Part shown: positions 1-8,405 of the stretch, one piece after another | Position numbering within the stretch: position 1 is the first letter of the stretch | How the letters are laid out: every line of letters begins with the position of its first letter | Assembly (NCBI GenBank): GCA_003574895.1 | Contig: PJFB01000019.1 | Location: forward strand, 1-44,151 | Reading direction: 5' to 3' | Length of the DNA: 44,151 nucleotides | Source of the DNA: Geobacter sp. | GTDB taxonomy: Bacteria > Desulfobacterota > Desulfuromonadia > Geobacterales > Pseudopelobacteraceae | Notes under the pieces: generated by a model | The model's database searches: none | Told to the model about the DNA's origin: nothing | What the model saw: only the letters and a program-made list of their open reading frames with translations | Program-made: the position numbers and the translations under genes

Positions 1-72
1 GGAATGCTATTCCCTTATTGACACTGACAGACATATCAGGAGTTGGCAAGCAAATAAAGGATGACACAAGGC

Positions 73-405
73 ATGAAGACCAAAACAGCGACTGCAATCC
101 ACATTGTGGCAGCACTGGCAAGTGGGCTGACTTCTGCTATCAACCTCAACGAATGGGTGAGAGTGGGGCTTCTTCGACGCACAAGCGGCTATCCTTTCGG
201 AGGAGAGGGGCCTGTTCCTTACTACTACAAAACGGCTGAATTGTATTCGTTAGTCAATGGTCTTTTTGGAGTTATATTCCTTAGCTTAACAGTGCTGGTA
301 CTGTGGGCGATATTTAATAAACGGGAAAAGATTGGACGACTTGCCTCATGGTGCATTCTGGCCACAATTATCACAATGTTTATTAATGGTGAAATAGCCC
401 CATAA
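73..405 (+). CDS. small predicted membrane protein, unknown function
   Basis: Short protein of 110 residues from the ATG at 73; an in-frame ATG at 61 would add four residues. An AAAGGA lies about 11 nt before the 73 start, and the sequence from there begins MKTKTATAIHIVAALASGL, like a signal anchor. Three hydrophobic stretches are visible: the N-terminus, a central one around LYSLVNGLFGVIFLSLTVLV, and a C-terminal one around LASWCILATIITMF. No catalytic motif or known domain is recognised. It precedes secreted-protein genes on the same strand but is separated from them by 113 bp, so co-transcription is uncertain. It is probably a real gene because the hydrophobic pattern is regular and the codon use matches its neighbours. 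Confidence 0.6.
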   Translation: MKTKTATAIHIVAALASGLTSAINLNEWVRVGLLRRTSGYPFGGEGPVPYYYKTAELYSLVNGLFGVIFLSLTVLVLWAIFNKREKIGRLASWCILATIITMFINGEIAP

Positions 406-518
406 AAGGAAGAGCGCCAACCAACCGGTTGCACACCGCCCCGCCCGGAAAACCGACCGGGCGAAGCGGGTGAACCGGGCTCCCCGTTGCACTAATTGTA
501 TTCTCAAGGAGCAAGTCG

Positions 519-1109
519 ATGATGAAAATTATTACATTCGTTTTGTCAATTTTGTTTGCATGTTCAGCACTATCTTATGCCTCTGAAATAATTCTCCCTC
601 GCACCGGACAGACCAGTAGTTACGCTGCGGGTGATGATGGTGCTATCAAAGCCGGACAGCCTATGCCGTCTCCCCGCTTTACTGACAACAATGGCAATGG
701 TTCTGTTACGGATAACCTGACTGGGCTGATCTGGCTCAAAAACGCCAATTGTACTGAAACGGTCGGCGGAGTGGGGAAGAGCAGCGGAGCACTTGCCTGG
801 GCTAATGCCTTGGTTTGGAGCAACAGCCTAGCTTCTGGGAAATGCGGGCTTACCGACGGTTCCACCTCCGGGCAGTGGCGACTACCAACCAGGAAGGAAC
901 TGCGGTCCTTGATTGATGCCTCTAAATATGGCCCAGCATTGCCGACCGGCCATCCTTTCAGTGCGATTCTCGGGGCATACTGGACATCAACTACCAATCC
1001 AGGGGACACAGCCAGCGCAGGGCTCGTCGATGTCAGCGGGGATGGTGACATCCTGAGTATGGGCAAGACATCCACCTATTATGTCTTGCCTGTACGCGGC
1101 GGACAATGA
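519..1109 (+). CDS. secreted DUF1566 (Lcl-type C-terminal domain) protein
   Basis: Protein of 196 residues with a clear Sec signal peptide (hydrophobic residues 4-20, likely cleavage after SYA). The rest is a single DUF1566/Lcl domain: the motif SPRF then GSVTDNLTGLIWLKNANC around residues 50-80, WRLPTRKEL near 122 and YWTSTT near 154, ending in PVRGGQ. Such domains are common in secreted and surface proteins of Geobacter-type bacteria; biochemical function is unknown. The start follows AAGGAG with 7-nt spacing. It is a close paralogue of the N-terminal third of the next gene, 43 bp downstream on the same strand, so the two probably arose by tandem duplication and may be co-transcribed. Confidence 0.85.
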   Translation: MMKIITFVLSILFACSALSYASEIILPRTGQTSSYAAGDDGAIKAGQPMPSPRFTDNNGNGSVTDNLTGLIWLKNANCTETVGGVGKSSGALAWANALVWSNSLASGKCGLTDGSTSGQWRLPTRKELRSLIDASKYGPALPTGHPFSAILGAYWTSTTNPGDTASAGLVDVSGDGDILSMGKTSTYYVLPVRGGQ

Positions 1110-1152
1110 AACTTGAGATGCAATTCAATGTTGCGATTATTAAGGAGCTGAT

Positions 1153-3102
1153 ATGACCTGCAGACCTAACACCCAAAAGATCATATTGATTTCGATATTT
1201 GTTCTTACCCTCAAGTTTTCGGTCGCTGCCGATTATTGTCATGCCCTGCAAGCGCAGGTGCCTGAAACCGGTCAGAAGATAAGCTATGCAGCTGGAGACG
1301 ACGGGGCGCTCACCCCTGGAGTGCTATTGCCGTCGCCCCGCTTCACAATCAACGGCAACGGTACGGTTACGGACAACCTGACCGGACTGGTCTGGCTACG
1401 TAATGCCTATTGCACCGATACCGTCGGCGGAGTGGATAAGAGCAATAATACTCTTACATGGGCCAATGCCCTCGTATGGACGAACAATCTGGCTTCCGGG
1501 AAATGCAGCTTGACTGACGGTTCCACCGTCGGTGATTGGCGGCTTCCTACATGGTTGGAACTGGAGAGTCTGGTTGATGCATCAAAATACAATTCGGCAT
1601 TGCCGACTAACCATCCATTCAATATCGGAATTGGTTACTACTGGACCTCCACTACCCACGCACACTATAGTGACACCGCTTGGTATGTCAGTACAGGCGA
1701 TGGCTACGTGTACGCTAATTACAAGACTAGTAAAGAGTATGTCTGGCCTGTTCGTGGCGGACAGTTCGGAAATTCTGTTGCTTCGATCTCACCAGTGGCG
1801 ACTGACTTTGGCACTGTAACCGTTGGCAGCAGCAGCAGTCAGACCGTGACCATTGCCAATACGGCTGCCAGTGGTTCGAGCAAGCTACAGATCAATTCCA
1901 TTGCTCTACGCGGCGCCGACCCTGACCAGTTCAGAATCAACACCGGCAATGGCAGTGATGGCAGTTGCGGTAGCCTAACACCTGTTATTCCTGCCGGTTC
2001 CTCCTGTACCGTTATGGCAAGCTACAATCCTGCCACAGTCGGAGGAAAGAGCGCTGTCCTGCGGATTTCCGGCAGCGATGTTACCGCACCCAACAAGGAT
2101 ATTGCCCTGACCGGCAACGGAGCAGGCTACACAGTTACCGGCAGCATCAGCGGTGGAAACGGCACCATCAGTTCCGCCAACACGGTGATTGTTGGCAACA
2201 GTGCAGCCACCTTTACTTTGGCCCCGAATGCAAACTATCAACCGTCAACCACCGTCTCCGGCACATGTCCATCTGGCTCCTGGAGCGGCAATACTTACAC
2301 CACTGGATCGATCTCCGCAGATTGCATGGTCGGTTTTTCGTTTGTCAAAATCACCTACCCTCTCACCCTTAGCGTGTCTGGCGCAGGAACTGTGCATACA
2401 ACCACAAATCCAGCGACAACTGACATGAGCTGTACCAGCAACTGCAGTCAGTCTTATGATATTGGTTCAGTGGTCACTCTGTCGCCATCAGCGGGTGTTG
2501 GTTATACATTCATAAGCTGGGGAGACAATTGCGGCGGCAGCGACGTCTGCCAGGTAACCATGGACCAGGCCCGGAGAGTCACCGCCACCTTCGCCGACAT
2601 CACCCCCCCGGACACCAACATTACCTCCAGTCCGGCGACCTCAACCACCTCGACTTCCTTCTCTTTCACCTTCTCAGCTACCGAGATTGGTTCGACATTT
2701 GAGTGCAAGCTCAGCAACGGTAGTTGGGGAACTTGCACATCACCCTATGGCAATAGCATTGTCTTCGCCCAGTGCACTACCTGCCGGACTGATAGCCAGC
2801 TAAGCTTCGCCGTTCGAGCGAAGGATCTTGCCGGCAACGATGACCCGACCCCGGCCACCTGGAACTGGACCATCAATTTCCCAATCGGCATTCCCATTGA
2901 CAACGTGCAAGACGGTGGATTGGTGCAACTTCCGGCAATTGACTTCGTGAACGACTTGACCTTTTCCAAGGAAATCACTTTTTCCCTTAAAGGAGGATAT
3001 GCTTCCGACTATCAATCGCAGATTGGGATGACAATTATCCATGGGGCCATCACAATCACCGCCGGCACTGTAAACATGGAAAATATCGTCATCGCACCGT
3101 AG
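1153..3102 (+). CDS. large secreted DUF1566 / choice-of-anchor / InlB-repeat protein
   Basis: Protein of 649 residues, start supported by AAGGAG a few bases upstream. Order of parts: signal peptide (to about residue 33); DUF1566 domain (about 35-200, with GTVTDNLTGLVWLRNAYC and WRLPTWLEL); a choice-of-anchor D / ASH-like beta domain (about 205-320, FGTVTVGSSSSQTVTIANT and NKDIALTGNG); two bacterial beta-repeat units of the divergent InlB-B type (about 325-475, ending SWGDNCGGSDVCQVTMDQA); an Ig-like module starting PPDTNITSSP (about 478-575); and a C-terminal beta domain (KEITFSLKGGY to NMENIVIAP). Probably exported and surface-exposed. Paralogous to the preceding gene over the DUF1566 part. 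No enzymatic residues seen; role unknown, adhesion or matrix binding is only a guess. Confidence 0.85.
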   Translation: MTCRPNTQKIILISIFVLTLKFSVAADYCHALQAQVPETGQKISYAAGDDGALTPGVLLPSPRFTINGNGTVTDNLTGLVWLRNAYCTDTVGGVDKSNNTLTWANALVWTNNLASGKCSLTDGSTVGDWRLPTWLELESLVDASKYNSALPTNHPFNIGIGYYWTSTTHAHYSDTAWYVSTGDGYVYANYKTSKEYVWPVRGGQFGNSVASISPVATDFGTVTVGSSSSQTVTIANTAASGSSKLQINSIALRGADPDQFRINTGNGSDGSCGSLTPVIPAGSSCTVMASYNPATVGGKSAVLRISGSDVTAPNKDIALTGNGAGYTVTGSISGGNGTISSANTVIVGNSAATFTLAPNANYQPSTTVSGTCPSGSWSGNTYTTGSISADCMVGFSFVKITYPLTLSVSGAGTVHTTTNPATTDMSCTSNCSQSYDIGSVVTLSPSAGVGYTFISWGDNCGGSDVCQVTMDQARRVTATFADITPPDTNITSSPATSTTSTSFSFTFSATEIGSTFECKLSNGSWGTCTSPYGNSIVFAQCTTCRTDSQLSFAVRAKDLAGNDDPTPATWNWTINFPIGIPIDNVQDGGLVQLPAIDFVNDLTFSKEITFSLKGGYASDYQSQIGMTIIHGAITITAGTVNMENIVIAP

Positions 3103-3160
3103 GACTAAGGACACCTATGGGGGACATGCCTGATAGAGAAAAAATGTAGGGGGATTATTT

Positions 3161-4378
3161 ATGCGCATCTTGATTATGTTTTTCATTGCCATTTGTTTGC
3201 TGACAACCGGCTGCCAAAAGAGCTTTTCAGAGACCTTCATGCCTGTCGGCAAACTCAAAGCCACTATCCCGACTGACAGATTCCGCTATGTGTCAAATGA
3301 CTATGATTACCTGCTTGTTCTGTTAAAGGAGAAGAAATTCCCGGAGCTTACACGAGAGTTATCTGTTCACCAAGAGGCACCAAAGCAGGATATTGCTCGC
3401 GAAACAGATGCTGAAAGCGCACTGAAAGTTTTCTTCCGTACCGATCCCGCACTTGAACCCCTTTTTACTGAATGGGTTTCTCAATCATCTGATACGTACC
3501 CTGCATATCTGGCCCGAGGAGTTTATTATTACGCCCGTGCTGCAGAGGCTCGGGGTACGGCAACGGCAACTCAAACATCGGACGCTCAGTTTTCCGGCAT
3601 GGAGCGCTTCCTTGAGTTGTCCCGGAAGGATTTCGACCATGCATTGGCTATTAGAGAAGATATCCTAATGCCATACTGCTATCTGCTCAGGATGGACCGA
3701 ACTCTCCCTGATGGCGAGGCGCAGGCCAAGCTGACAATTGAAAAGGTGATCCGCCTCTTTCCGTATAGCCTTAATGCTCGCTTGGCATTTTTGACAACCC
3801 TGATGCCGCGGTGGGGTGGATCACTGGATCAAATGGAGTCATTTGTCAAAGCCAGCCGAGCCTTTTACAAAGGAAATCCAAGACTGGTTTTGCTCGAAGG
3901 CCGAATCGACCTGGAACGCGGTGACGAGCGGATGATCTTCAATAATGACTACGAAGGAGCATTGAAATTCTATGACAAAGCCCGTCAGTACGGCGATCAC
4001 CCGTTCCTGCTCCAGCAGCGTGGATATGCTTTGATGTGGCTGGAGCGACTCGATAAAGCATATGCTGACTCCAAGTTGGCTCTCGAAATGGATCCTTACG
4101 CCAGGGAAGCACTGGAGAACAAGGAGTTCTGTGTATTCAACAAGCCAACAATCTCACCACGAGGGCTGGCAGAAGCGCTTGAAGATACCGAGCGGCTTCT
4201 CTCTTTTGACCCCAACAGCGAAGTGTATCTTATGCGTCGTGCCGGGATAAGGTACAAGGAAGGTAAATACGCAGAGGCGATTGTCGATTATGATCGGGTA
4301 CTTCAAACGAATCCGGCGAACAGCGATGCTTTACGCCTGAAAAACAGGGGTATTCGGCACATCCAGGAAGGGAAATGA
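3161..4378 (+). CDS. TPR-repeat putative lipoprotein
   Basis: Protein of 405 residues beginning MRILIMFFIAICLLTTGC: a short charged start, a hydrophobic segment and a Cys at position 18 in an LTTGC context, a near-lipobox (Thr at -3 is unusual). The C-terminal two thirds is alpha-helical with TPR-like units, for example around YEGALKFYDKARQYGD, LDKAYADSKLALEMDP and KYAEAIVDYDRVLQTNP. TPRs mediate protein-protein contacts; no enzyme motif is present. GGGGGA lies about 8 nt before the ATG. It follows the DUF1566 genes on the same strand after 58 bp and may share their transcript. Likely a periplasm-facing membrane lipoprotein of unknown partner. Confidence 0.75.
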   Translation: MRILIMFFIAICLLTTGCQKSFSETFMPVGKLKATIPTDRFRYVSNDYDYLLVLLKEKKFPELTRELSVHQEAPKQDIARETDAESALKVFFRTDPALEPLFTEWVSQSSDTYPAYLARGVYYYARAAEARGTATATQTSDAQFSGMERFLELSRKDFDHALAIREDILMPYCYLLRMDRTLPDGEAQAKLTIEKVIRLFPYSLNARLAFLTTLMPRWGGSLDQMESFVKASRAFYKGNPRLVLLEGRIDLERGDERMIFNNDYEGALKFYDKARQYGDHPFLLQQRGYALMWLERLDKAYADSKLALEMDPYAREALENKEFCVFNKPTISPRGLAEALEDTERLLSFDPNSEVYLMRRAGIRYKEGKYAEAIVDYDRVLQTNPANSDALRLKNRGIRHIQEGK

Positions 4379-4568
4379 GATATGTTGGAGGTAAAACGTG
4401 GACAGGCTGGTTTTTAATGTAGTTGCAACTAGCTTTCTGTGGTCGGACCAAGCCAACCTGTTATGAACGCGAATTAAATGATCGTATCAATCCCAATTTT
4501 CGGCCTTAGTAGGTACGTTTTTGCAGACATTAAGGGGGCAATAGCAAGGGCAAACGACGGCTAAATTT

Positions 4569-4662
4569 TTAGTGAGCTGCCTCTGCGTGCAGTTTGAGGC
4601 CAAGGGCCGAAACGATTTTGAGAATCGTATCAAAACCAGGAACTCTTTTCCCACGAAGAGTT
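4569..4662 (-). pseudogene. C-terminal remnant of a HigA/XRE-like antitoxin
   Basis: Read on the minus strand, the segment encodes about 30 residues containing LRGKRVPGFDTILKIVSALG followed by LKLHAEAAH and a TAA stop. This is the typical end of the small XRE-family antitoxins that accompany HigB/RelE-type toxins. Upstream in the same frame an in-frame TGA appears directly at the point where the inverted repeat at 4665-4710 begins, and no start codon or toxin gene is present. The simplest reading is a decayed toxin-antitoxin locus cut off by recombination or insertion. The assignment rests on motif recognition only. Confidence 0.55.
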
Positions 4663-4664
4663 CA

Positions 4665-4710
4665 GGTGGACACTATATTCAATTCCGTAGAGATGAGTAT
4701 AGTGGCCACC
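4665..4710. repeat. 13-bp hyphenated inverted repeat
   Basis: GGTGGACACTATA at 4665-4677 is complementary, with one mismatch, to TATAGTGGCCACC at 4698-4710, with a 20-nt loop. It abuts the broken end of the antitoxin remnant. Ends containing TGGACACT are common in some insertion sequences, so this may be a footprint of a lost element; it could equally be an operator for the downstream isomerase gene. Confidence 0.45.
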
Positions 4711-4785
4711 GGATATGACCTTTAAATGGCGAAGGGAAAAGAAGCAAAAACAACCAGAAAAATCCAAGTACGGAGAGGACAAATC

Positions 4786-5787
4786 ATGGATATTTCGCTA
4801 ATCAATGTATCCAGAATACCATTTCTTTTTCTATTTCTTTGCATCACCTCAACGGCAATGGCAGTTGAAAAACAAAAGGATGGTGGTGTGATTGCACTGG
4901 TCAATGGCCAACCTATCTCAAACAGAGATTTCGATATAAATATGGAGGTAGCCAAACACAATTTTGCCGGCATCGGCTGGCTGGAGAGTGACAAAGAGCA
5001 ATTGCAGAAACTGCAGAATCTTGTCCTTGACCAGTTGATTGATATCGAGCTGCTTTATCAGGACAGCCAAAAGGAGAAAATCAATGTAGATGAGAATGCC
5101 ATCAAAGAGAAAATGTCTGTTTTTAGGAAACAGTATCCCTCAGATACTGAATTTCAGGATTTCTTGAACACAAACACACTGACCGAGGAAGTCATGCAGA
5201 CCCGAATGCGCCGGGAAGTGGCCATAGAGGGGCTGCAGAAAAAACTGTATGACAAGTTCAACGCCGAGATAATGGTGACTGATGAGGAACTGCACCTGTT
5301 TTATGATGCCAACAAGGATTCCATGAAACAGCCTGAAAAAGTAAGGGCAAGCCACATCCTGGTTGCGGTGAAATTGACGGCGGATGATACAGCAAAAAAA
5401 GCGGCAATGGATAAAATCAAAGACATTCAGCAAAAATTGAAGGATGGTGGTGACTTTGCCCAACTGGCCCATCAGAGTTCCGATTGTCCAAGCAAAGCCA
5501 ATGGCGGTGACCTGGACTTCTTTGTCAGAGAGCAGATGGTCAAATCCTTTGCTGATGCGGCTTTTAGTACTCCAGTCGGCCAGACAAGCGATATCGTTAC
5601 CACTAAGTTTGGTTATCACCTGATTAAAGTTACTGATAAACAGCCGGAAAAGCTGATCTTCGATGATGTGAAGGAGAGTATCAGCACCTATCTGAGCCAG
5701 CAGAAAATCGACGGTCAGTTTGAAATTTATAAAAAAGGGTTACGTGATCAGGCGGATATTAGAAAGATGCTGCCTAGGCAAAACTAA
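4786..5787 (+). CDS. exported parvulin-type (PpiC/SurA-like) peptidyl-prolyl isomerase
   Basis: Protein of 333 residues from the ATG at 4786, chosen because GGAGAGGA precedes it and because translation from there starts with a proper signal peptide (MDISLINVSRIPFLFLFLC to about AMA). An in-frame ATG at 4726 would add 20 charged residues and spoil it. After the signal come a SurA_N/PrsA-like chaperone region (ALVNGQPISNRDFDINMEVA onward, helical) and a PpiC rotamase domain (about 185-295: RASHILVAVK, NGGDLDFFVREQMVKSFADA, TKFGYHLIKV). Family members isomerise X-Pro bonds and assist folding of periplasmic or outer-membrane proteins. No gene follows on this strand for 800 bp, so it is probably a single-gene unit. 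Confidence 0.88.
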   Translation: MDISLINVSRIPFLFLFLCITSTAMAVEKQKDGGVIALVNGQPISNRDFDINMEVAKHNFAGIGWLESDKEQLQKLQNLVLDQLIDIELLYQDSQKEKINVDENAIKEKMSVFRKQYPSDTEFQDFLNTNTLTEEVMQTRMRREVAIEGLQKKLYDKFNAEIMVTDEELHLFYDANKDSMKQPEKVRASHILVAVKLTADDTAKKAAMDKIKDIQQKLKDGGDFAQLAHQSSDCPSKANGGDLDFFVREQMVKSFADAAFSTPVGQTSDIVTTKFGYHLIKVTDKQPEKLIFDDVKESISTYLSQQKIDGQFEIYKKGLRDQADIRKMLPRQN

Positions 5788-5927
5788 TACGCGTCAGGCA
5801 TTCAAGATGCCAACATTGTCCCTGGACACTGTTCAGGCGGCCATAGGCTTTACCCGGCTGGCCATGGTCTTTGCAGTGATCTTCAAGTCATAACTCGTCT
5901 GAAGGTTTATCCAGTATATTACTGCAC

Positions 5928-6428
5928 TCAACGGCTACTGGAAAGGGCCGCCAGGATCTCGTTCAGGTGGTCTATGTGAAACTGGACGTGGAAATCGCCC
6001 AGCCCGGAGATCATGCCGTCAAGGGTGGGGTACTCGCCCAGCGGGGAATCCTTCAGCTTCGGAATATGCGCCTTTCTTGCCAGCTGCCCATCGGTCAGCT
6101 CTTCCGCGAAGTTGGCCACACGTTGATAATTCTTCTCGCACTCCGCGACCAGCTCTCTGAAGCTCATGCGCTCTCGAGTTTCGCTGAAGAACGGATTTTC
6201 GGTATCGAAATCGATCACCGGGGTATCATTGTCGATGAAAGCCGTCAGGATCGGCAGGTGTCCCACGTGTTCGGGGCCGCACAGGTGGGAAAGAATCTGC
6301 TTGGGCGACCACCTGCCCTTAGGTGCTCGCGAGGCCAGCTTTTCGTCCACTCCTTGGCATACCAGTTTCAGGTCTGCTACTTTCTGCCGGATTTCTTGAG
6401 CCAACTCAGTGCCACGTAAGGTCGCCAT
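5928..6428 (-). CDS. DinB-like four-helix-bundle protein
   Basis: Protein of 166 residues, start supported by AGGAGGG four to five nt before the ATG. Its helical pattern and spaced His residues (KQILSHLCGPEHVGH near residues 43-57 and FHVQFHIDHLNEI near the C-terminus) fit the DinB/YfiT superfamily, in which three His bind a metal. Members are metal-dependent thiol transferases or uncharacterised stress proteins; substrate unknown here. It is transcribed alone, divergent from the zinc-ribbon gene at 6613. Confidence 0.7.
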   Translation of the reverse strand: MATLRGTELAQEIRQKVADLKLVCQGVDEKLASRAPKGRWSPKQILSHLCGPEHVGHLPILTAFIDNDTPVIDFDTENPFFSETRERMSFRELVAECEKNYQRVANFAEELTDGQLARKAHIPKLKDSPLGEYPTLDGMISGLGDFHVQFHIDHLNEILAALSSSR

Positions 6429-6612
6429 GGTGCCCTCCTCTTTGTGCCGTTCGACTCCTTTTTATTATTTTACCGCAGTTTATTCCTTATGCTAAAAAAT
6501 GCCTGGCTAAAAGCAACTCCCCCCCTTGGTTGATAATAATTGCGGGCCATGGCGCATTGCCACAAATCCGGCAGCAAAGTTGCAGTAGTCTCATGCACAC
6601 CAGGGAGGAATA

Positions 6613-6945
6613 ATGGAACCACTTGATAAAGACATGGCCAAGAAGTTGTTCGAACAGTATCGCAGGAACCGCGACAACATCAGGAACAGCCCGGAAATGG
6701 CGTCAATCTGCCTGATCTGCGGCTCCGTCCATATCGTCCCATCGAGCGAAGATAACCATCAGCTGGTCTGCCGCAACTGCGGCTTTGCCTTTTTCCGTTA
6801 CGAATGCACCGCTTGCGGCAATACCATCGATGGGCGCGACCCGTTGAACCCAGGTTGCCGGTCGTGCGGCTTAAGGGTCTGCACCTGCGGGGTTTGCGGC
6901 TGTCCAGATGCCGAAAACCATGATACAAAGGAGATGTCAGCATGA
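6613..6945 (+). CDS. cysteine-rich zinc-ribbon protein
   Basis: Protein of 110 residues with AGGGAGGA directly upstream of its ATG. After a basic helical N-terminus it carries successive CxxC knuckles: CLIC, CRNC, CTAC, CRSC and a final CTCGVCGC cluster, which together can bind two or three zinc ions. No enzymatic motif. Its stop overlaps the start of the FKBP gene by four bases (ATGA), so translation is probably coupled. Function unknown; zinc ribbons of this style often contact nucleic acids or other proteins. Confidence 0.7.
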   Translation: MEPLDKDMAKKLFEQYRRNRDNIRNSPEMASICLICGSVHIVPSSEDNHQLVCRNCGFAFFRYECTACGNTIDGRDPLNPGCRSCGLRVCTCGVCGCPDAENHDTKEMSA

Positions 6946-7370
6946 TTCGGGCGAAGGTCGGCAGTACCGTGACTATCAGTTACGTGGGCACCCTGGACAA
7001 CGGCAGGATTTTTCACAGCAGCGACGAGCACGGCCCCTTGTGCCTGACAATCGGCAACAGTCAGGTCTTTCCGGCCCTTGAGCAGGCCATCATCGGCATG
7101 GGTGCAGGCGAAGCAAAAAATGTCGTGCTCCCCGCCGCAGAGGCATACGGACCGCGGCGGCAGGAAAACATCATCCAGGTTGCCCGGCATGTCTTCCCTG
7201 CTGACAAAGAGATCGCAGTTGGTCAAAAATTAAGCATTGAATTCGCAGGCGGGGCATCCAGGGTGATGATGGTGGTAGCCGCAGGTGAAACCGATGTGAC
7301 CTTGGACGGCAACCACCCCCTGGCCGGTTCCGAGCTTACCTTTGCCCTCAAGGTGGACCGGGTGGAATAA
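6942..7370 (+). CDS. SlyD-like FKBP-type peptidyl-prolyl isomerase
   Basis: Protein of 142 residues. The N-terminal FKBP half reads VTISYVGTLDNGRIFHSS then FPALEQAIIGMGAGE, followed by an insert-in-flap segment from AYGPRRQENIIQV to GNHPLAGSELTFALKV, the arrangement of SlyD/FkpB cytoplasmic isomerase-chaperones. The His/Cys-rich metal-binding tail of E. coli SlyD is absent, so a metallochaperone role is not supported. Start overlaps the zinc-ribbon stop (ATGA). The small gene at 7395 follows after 24 bp and probably shares the transcript. Confidence 0.88.
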   Translation: MIRAKVGSTVTISYVGTLDNGRIFHSSDEHGPLCLTIGNSQVFPALEQAIIGMGAGEAKNVVLPAAEAYGPRRQENIIQVARHVFPADKEIAVGQKLSIEFAGGASRVMMVVAAGETDVTLDGNHPLAGSELTFALKVDRVE

Positions 7371-7394
7371 CCGCAAATCGAAAGGAAACCAGCC

Positions 7395-7577
7395 ATGGCA
7401 ATGACCGTTGAAATCAAAGGCAACAAGCTCTGCATCGAGATCGACCTGGAGAAGCCCACACCATCCGCATCCGGCAAGACCCTGATGGTTGCCAGCACAC
7501 GGGGCAATGCCGTTACCGCCGCCATGGTGGACGGCAAACCTGTCACCATCGGCCTGAATGCCTACATTAAGCCCTGA
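7395..7577 (+). CDS. conserved-looking 60-residue protein, unknown function
   Basis: Sixty residues starting MAMTVEIKGNKLCIEIDLEK, then PTPSASGKTLMVASTRGNA and ending in GLNAYIKP. AAAGGA lies about nine nt before the ATG, and codon use matches the neighbours. The alternating polar/hydrophobic pattern suggests a small all-beta protein. No motif gives a function. Its placement between the FKBP and hydrolase genes, with gaps of 24 and 29 bp, suggests one transcript from 6613 to 8783. Confidence 0.7.
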   Translation: MAMTVEIKGNKLCIEIDLEKPTPSASGKTLMVASTRGNAVTAAMVDGKPVTIGLNAYIKP

Positions 7578-7606
7578 TCCGACAGAGCATTAAGGGGGTT
7601 GCAACC

Positions 7607-8371
7607 GTGAACAGTCCCATACTGGATCACCCTACCCTATCCAGCCAATATTTCTACCCCTGGCCGAACCATTTCGAGCACCCGTTTTTCGTAGAGGGGA
7701 ACGGGTTCCGGCTGGGATGCAAATACAACAAAACCAACGGGCAATGGCCGACCATCATCCATTTTCATGGCAACGGCGAAAGCGTGGCCGATTACCTGGG
7801 AGAGTTCGAGCAGAGGGTGGCCGAGCTGGGCGCCAACCTGCTGTTGGCCGAATATCGCGGCTATGGCATGTCCAGCGGTGAACCGGCCCTGACAGCCATG
7901 CTGGATGATGTGCGGCTGATCGTGGAAGCCAGCGGCCTGGCCCCGGAGAAGATCATCTTCTTCGGCCGTTCCCTCGGATCTCTGTATGCCGTACATGGCG
8001 CCGCCCTCTATCCGGAAGCGGCGGGGCTGATCGTCGAAAGCGGCGTGGCCGATCCCATGGAACGGATACTGGTGCGCACCGAGCCGCGCCAGGTTGGTGC
8101 GACCATGGCGCAGTTGCGGGAAGAGGTTGATGCATGCTTCAACCAGCAAAAAAAGATAGCCTCGTTCAAAGGCGGCGTCTTGATCATGCATACCCGCAAC
8201 GATGACCTGGTCTCGGTCAGCCACGCCCAACGGCTCCATGAATGGGCCACTGGGCACAAGGAACTGCTGATCTTCGAGCGGGGAGATCACAACAACATCC
8301 TGGCGGTCAATGAGAAGGCGTACTTCGCGGCAATGGGGAAGTTCCTGCGCGGACTCACTGCCGCAGAATAA
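7607..8371 (+). CDS. alpha/beta-hydrolase fold protein
   Basis: Protein of 254 residues starting with GTG, preceded by AAGGGGG at good spacing. Family hallmarks: the oxyanion strand motif IIHFHGNGES near residue 47, the nucleophile elbow GRSLGS near 125 (catalytic Ser), an acid in HTRNDDLV near 198 and the catalytic His in RGDHNNIL near 227. No signal peptide or lid insertion is obvious, so it is probably a cytoplasmic esterase/thioesterase-like enzyme with unknown substrate. Located in the run of small plus-strand genes 6613-8783. Confidence 0.83.
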   Translation: MNSPILDHPTLSSQYFYPWPNHFEHPFFVEGNGFRLGCKYNKTNGQWPTIIHFHGNGESVADYLGEFEQRVAELGANLLLAEYRGYGMSSGEPALTAMLDDVRLIVEASGLAPEKIIFFGRSLGSLYAVHGAALYPEAAGLIVESGVADPMERILVRTEPRQVGATMAQLREEVDACFNQQKKIASFKGGVLIMHTRNDDLVSVSHAQRLHEWATGHKELLIFERGDHNNILAVNEKAYFAAMGKFLRGLTAAE

Positions 8372-8405
8372 CCGGTGGCAGCTTATACTTCCAATCGAGG
8401 CAAGC

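Larger units (their letters stand above)
4379..4785. other. intergenic stretch with gene debris and inverted repeats
   Basis: About 400 bp without an intact gene. It contains a perfect 12-bp palindrome TAGTTGCAACTA at 4420-4431, the C-terminal remnant of an XRE-type antitoxin on the minus strand (4569-4662) and a 13-bp hyphenated inverted repeat (4665-4710). The last 60 bp are open in frame with the isomerase gene, but the better ribosome-binding site lies just before 4786. Confidence 0.5.

Noticed and set aside
4520-4570. A possible GEMM (c-di-GMP-I) riboswitch near GCAAGGGCAAACGACGG
   Set aside because: Only a short resemblance; the tetraloop and second stem motifs are missing, and the stretch overlaps the antitoxin remnant.
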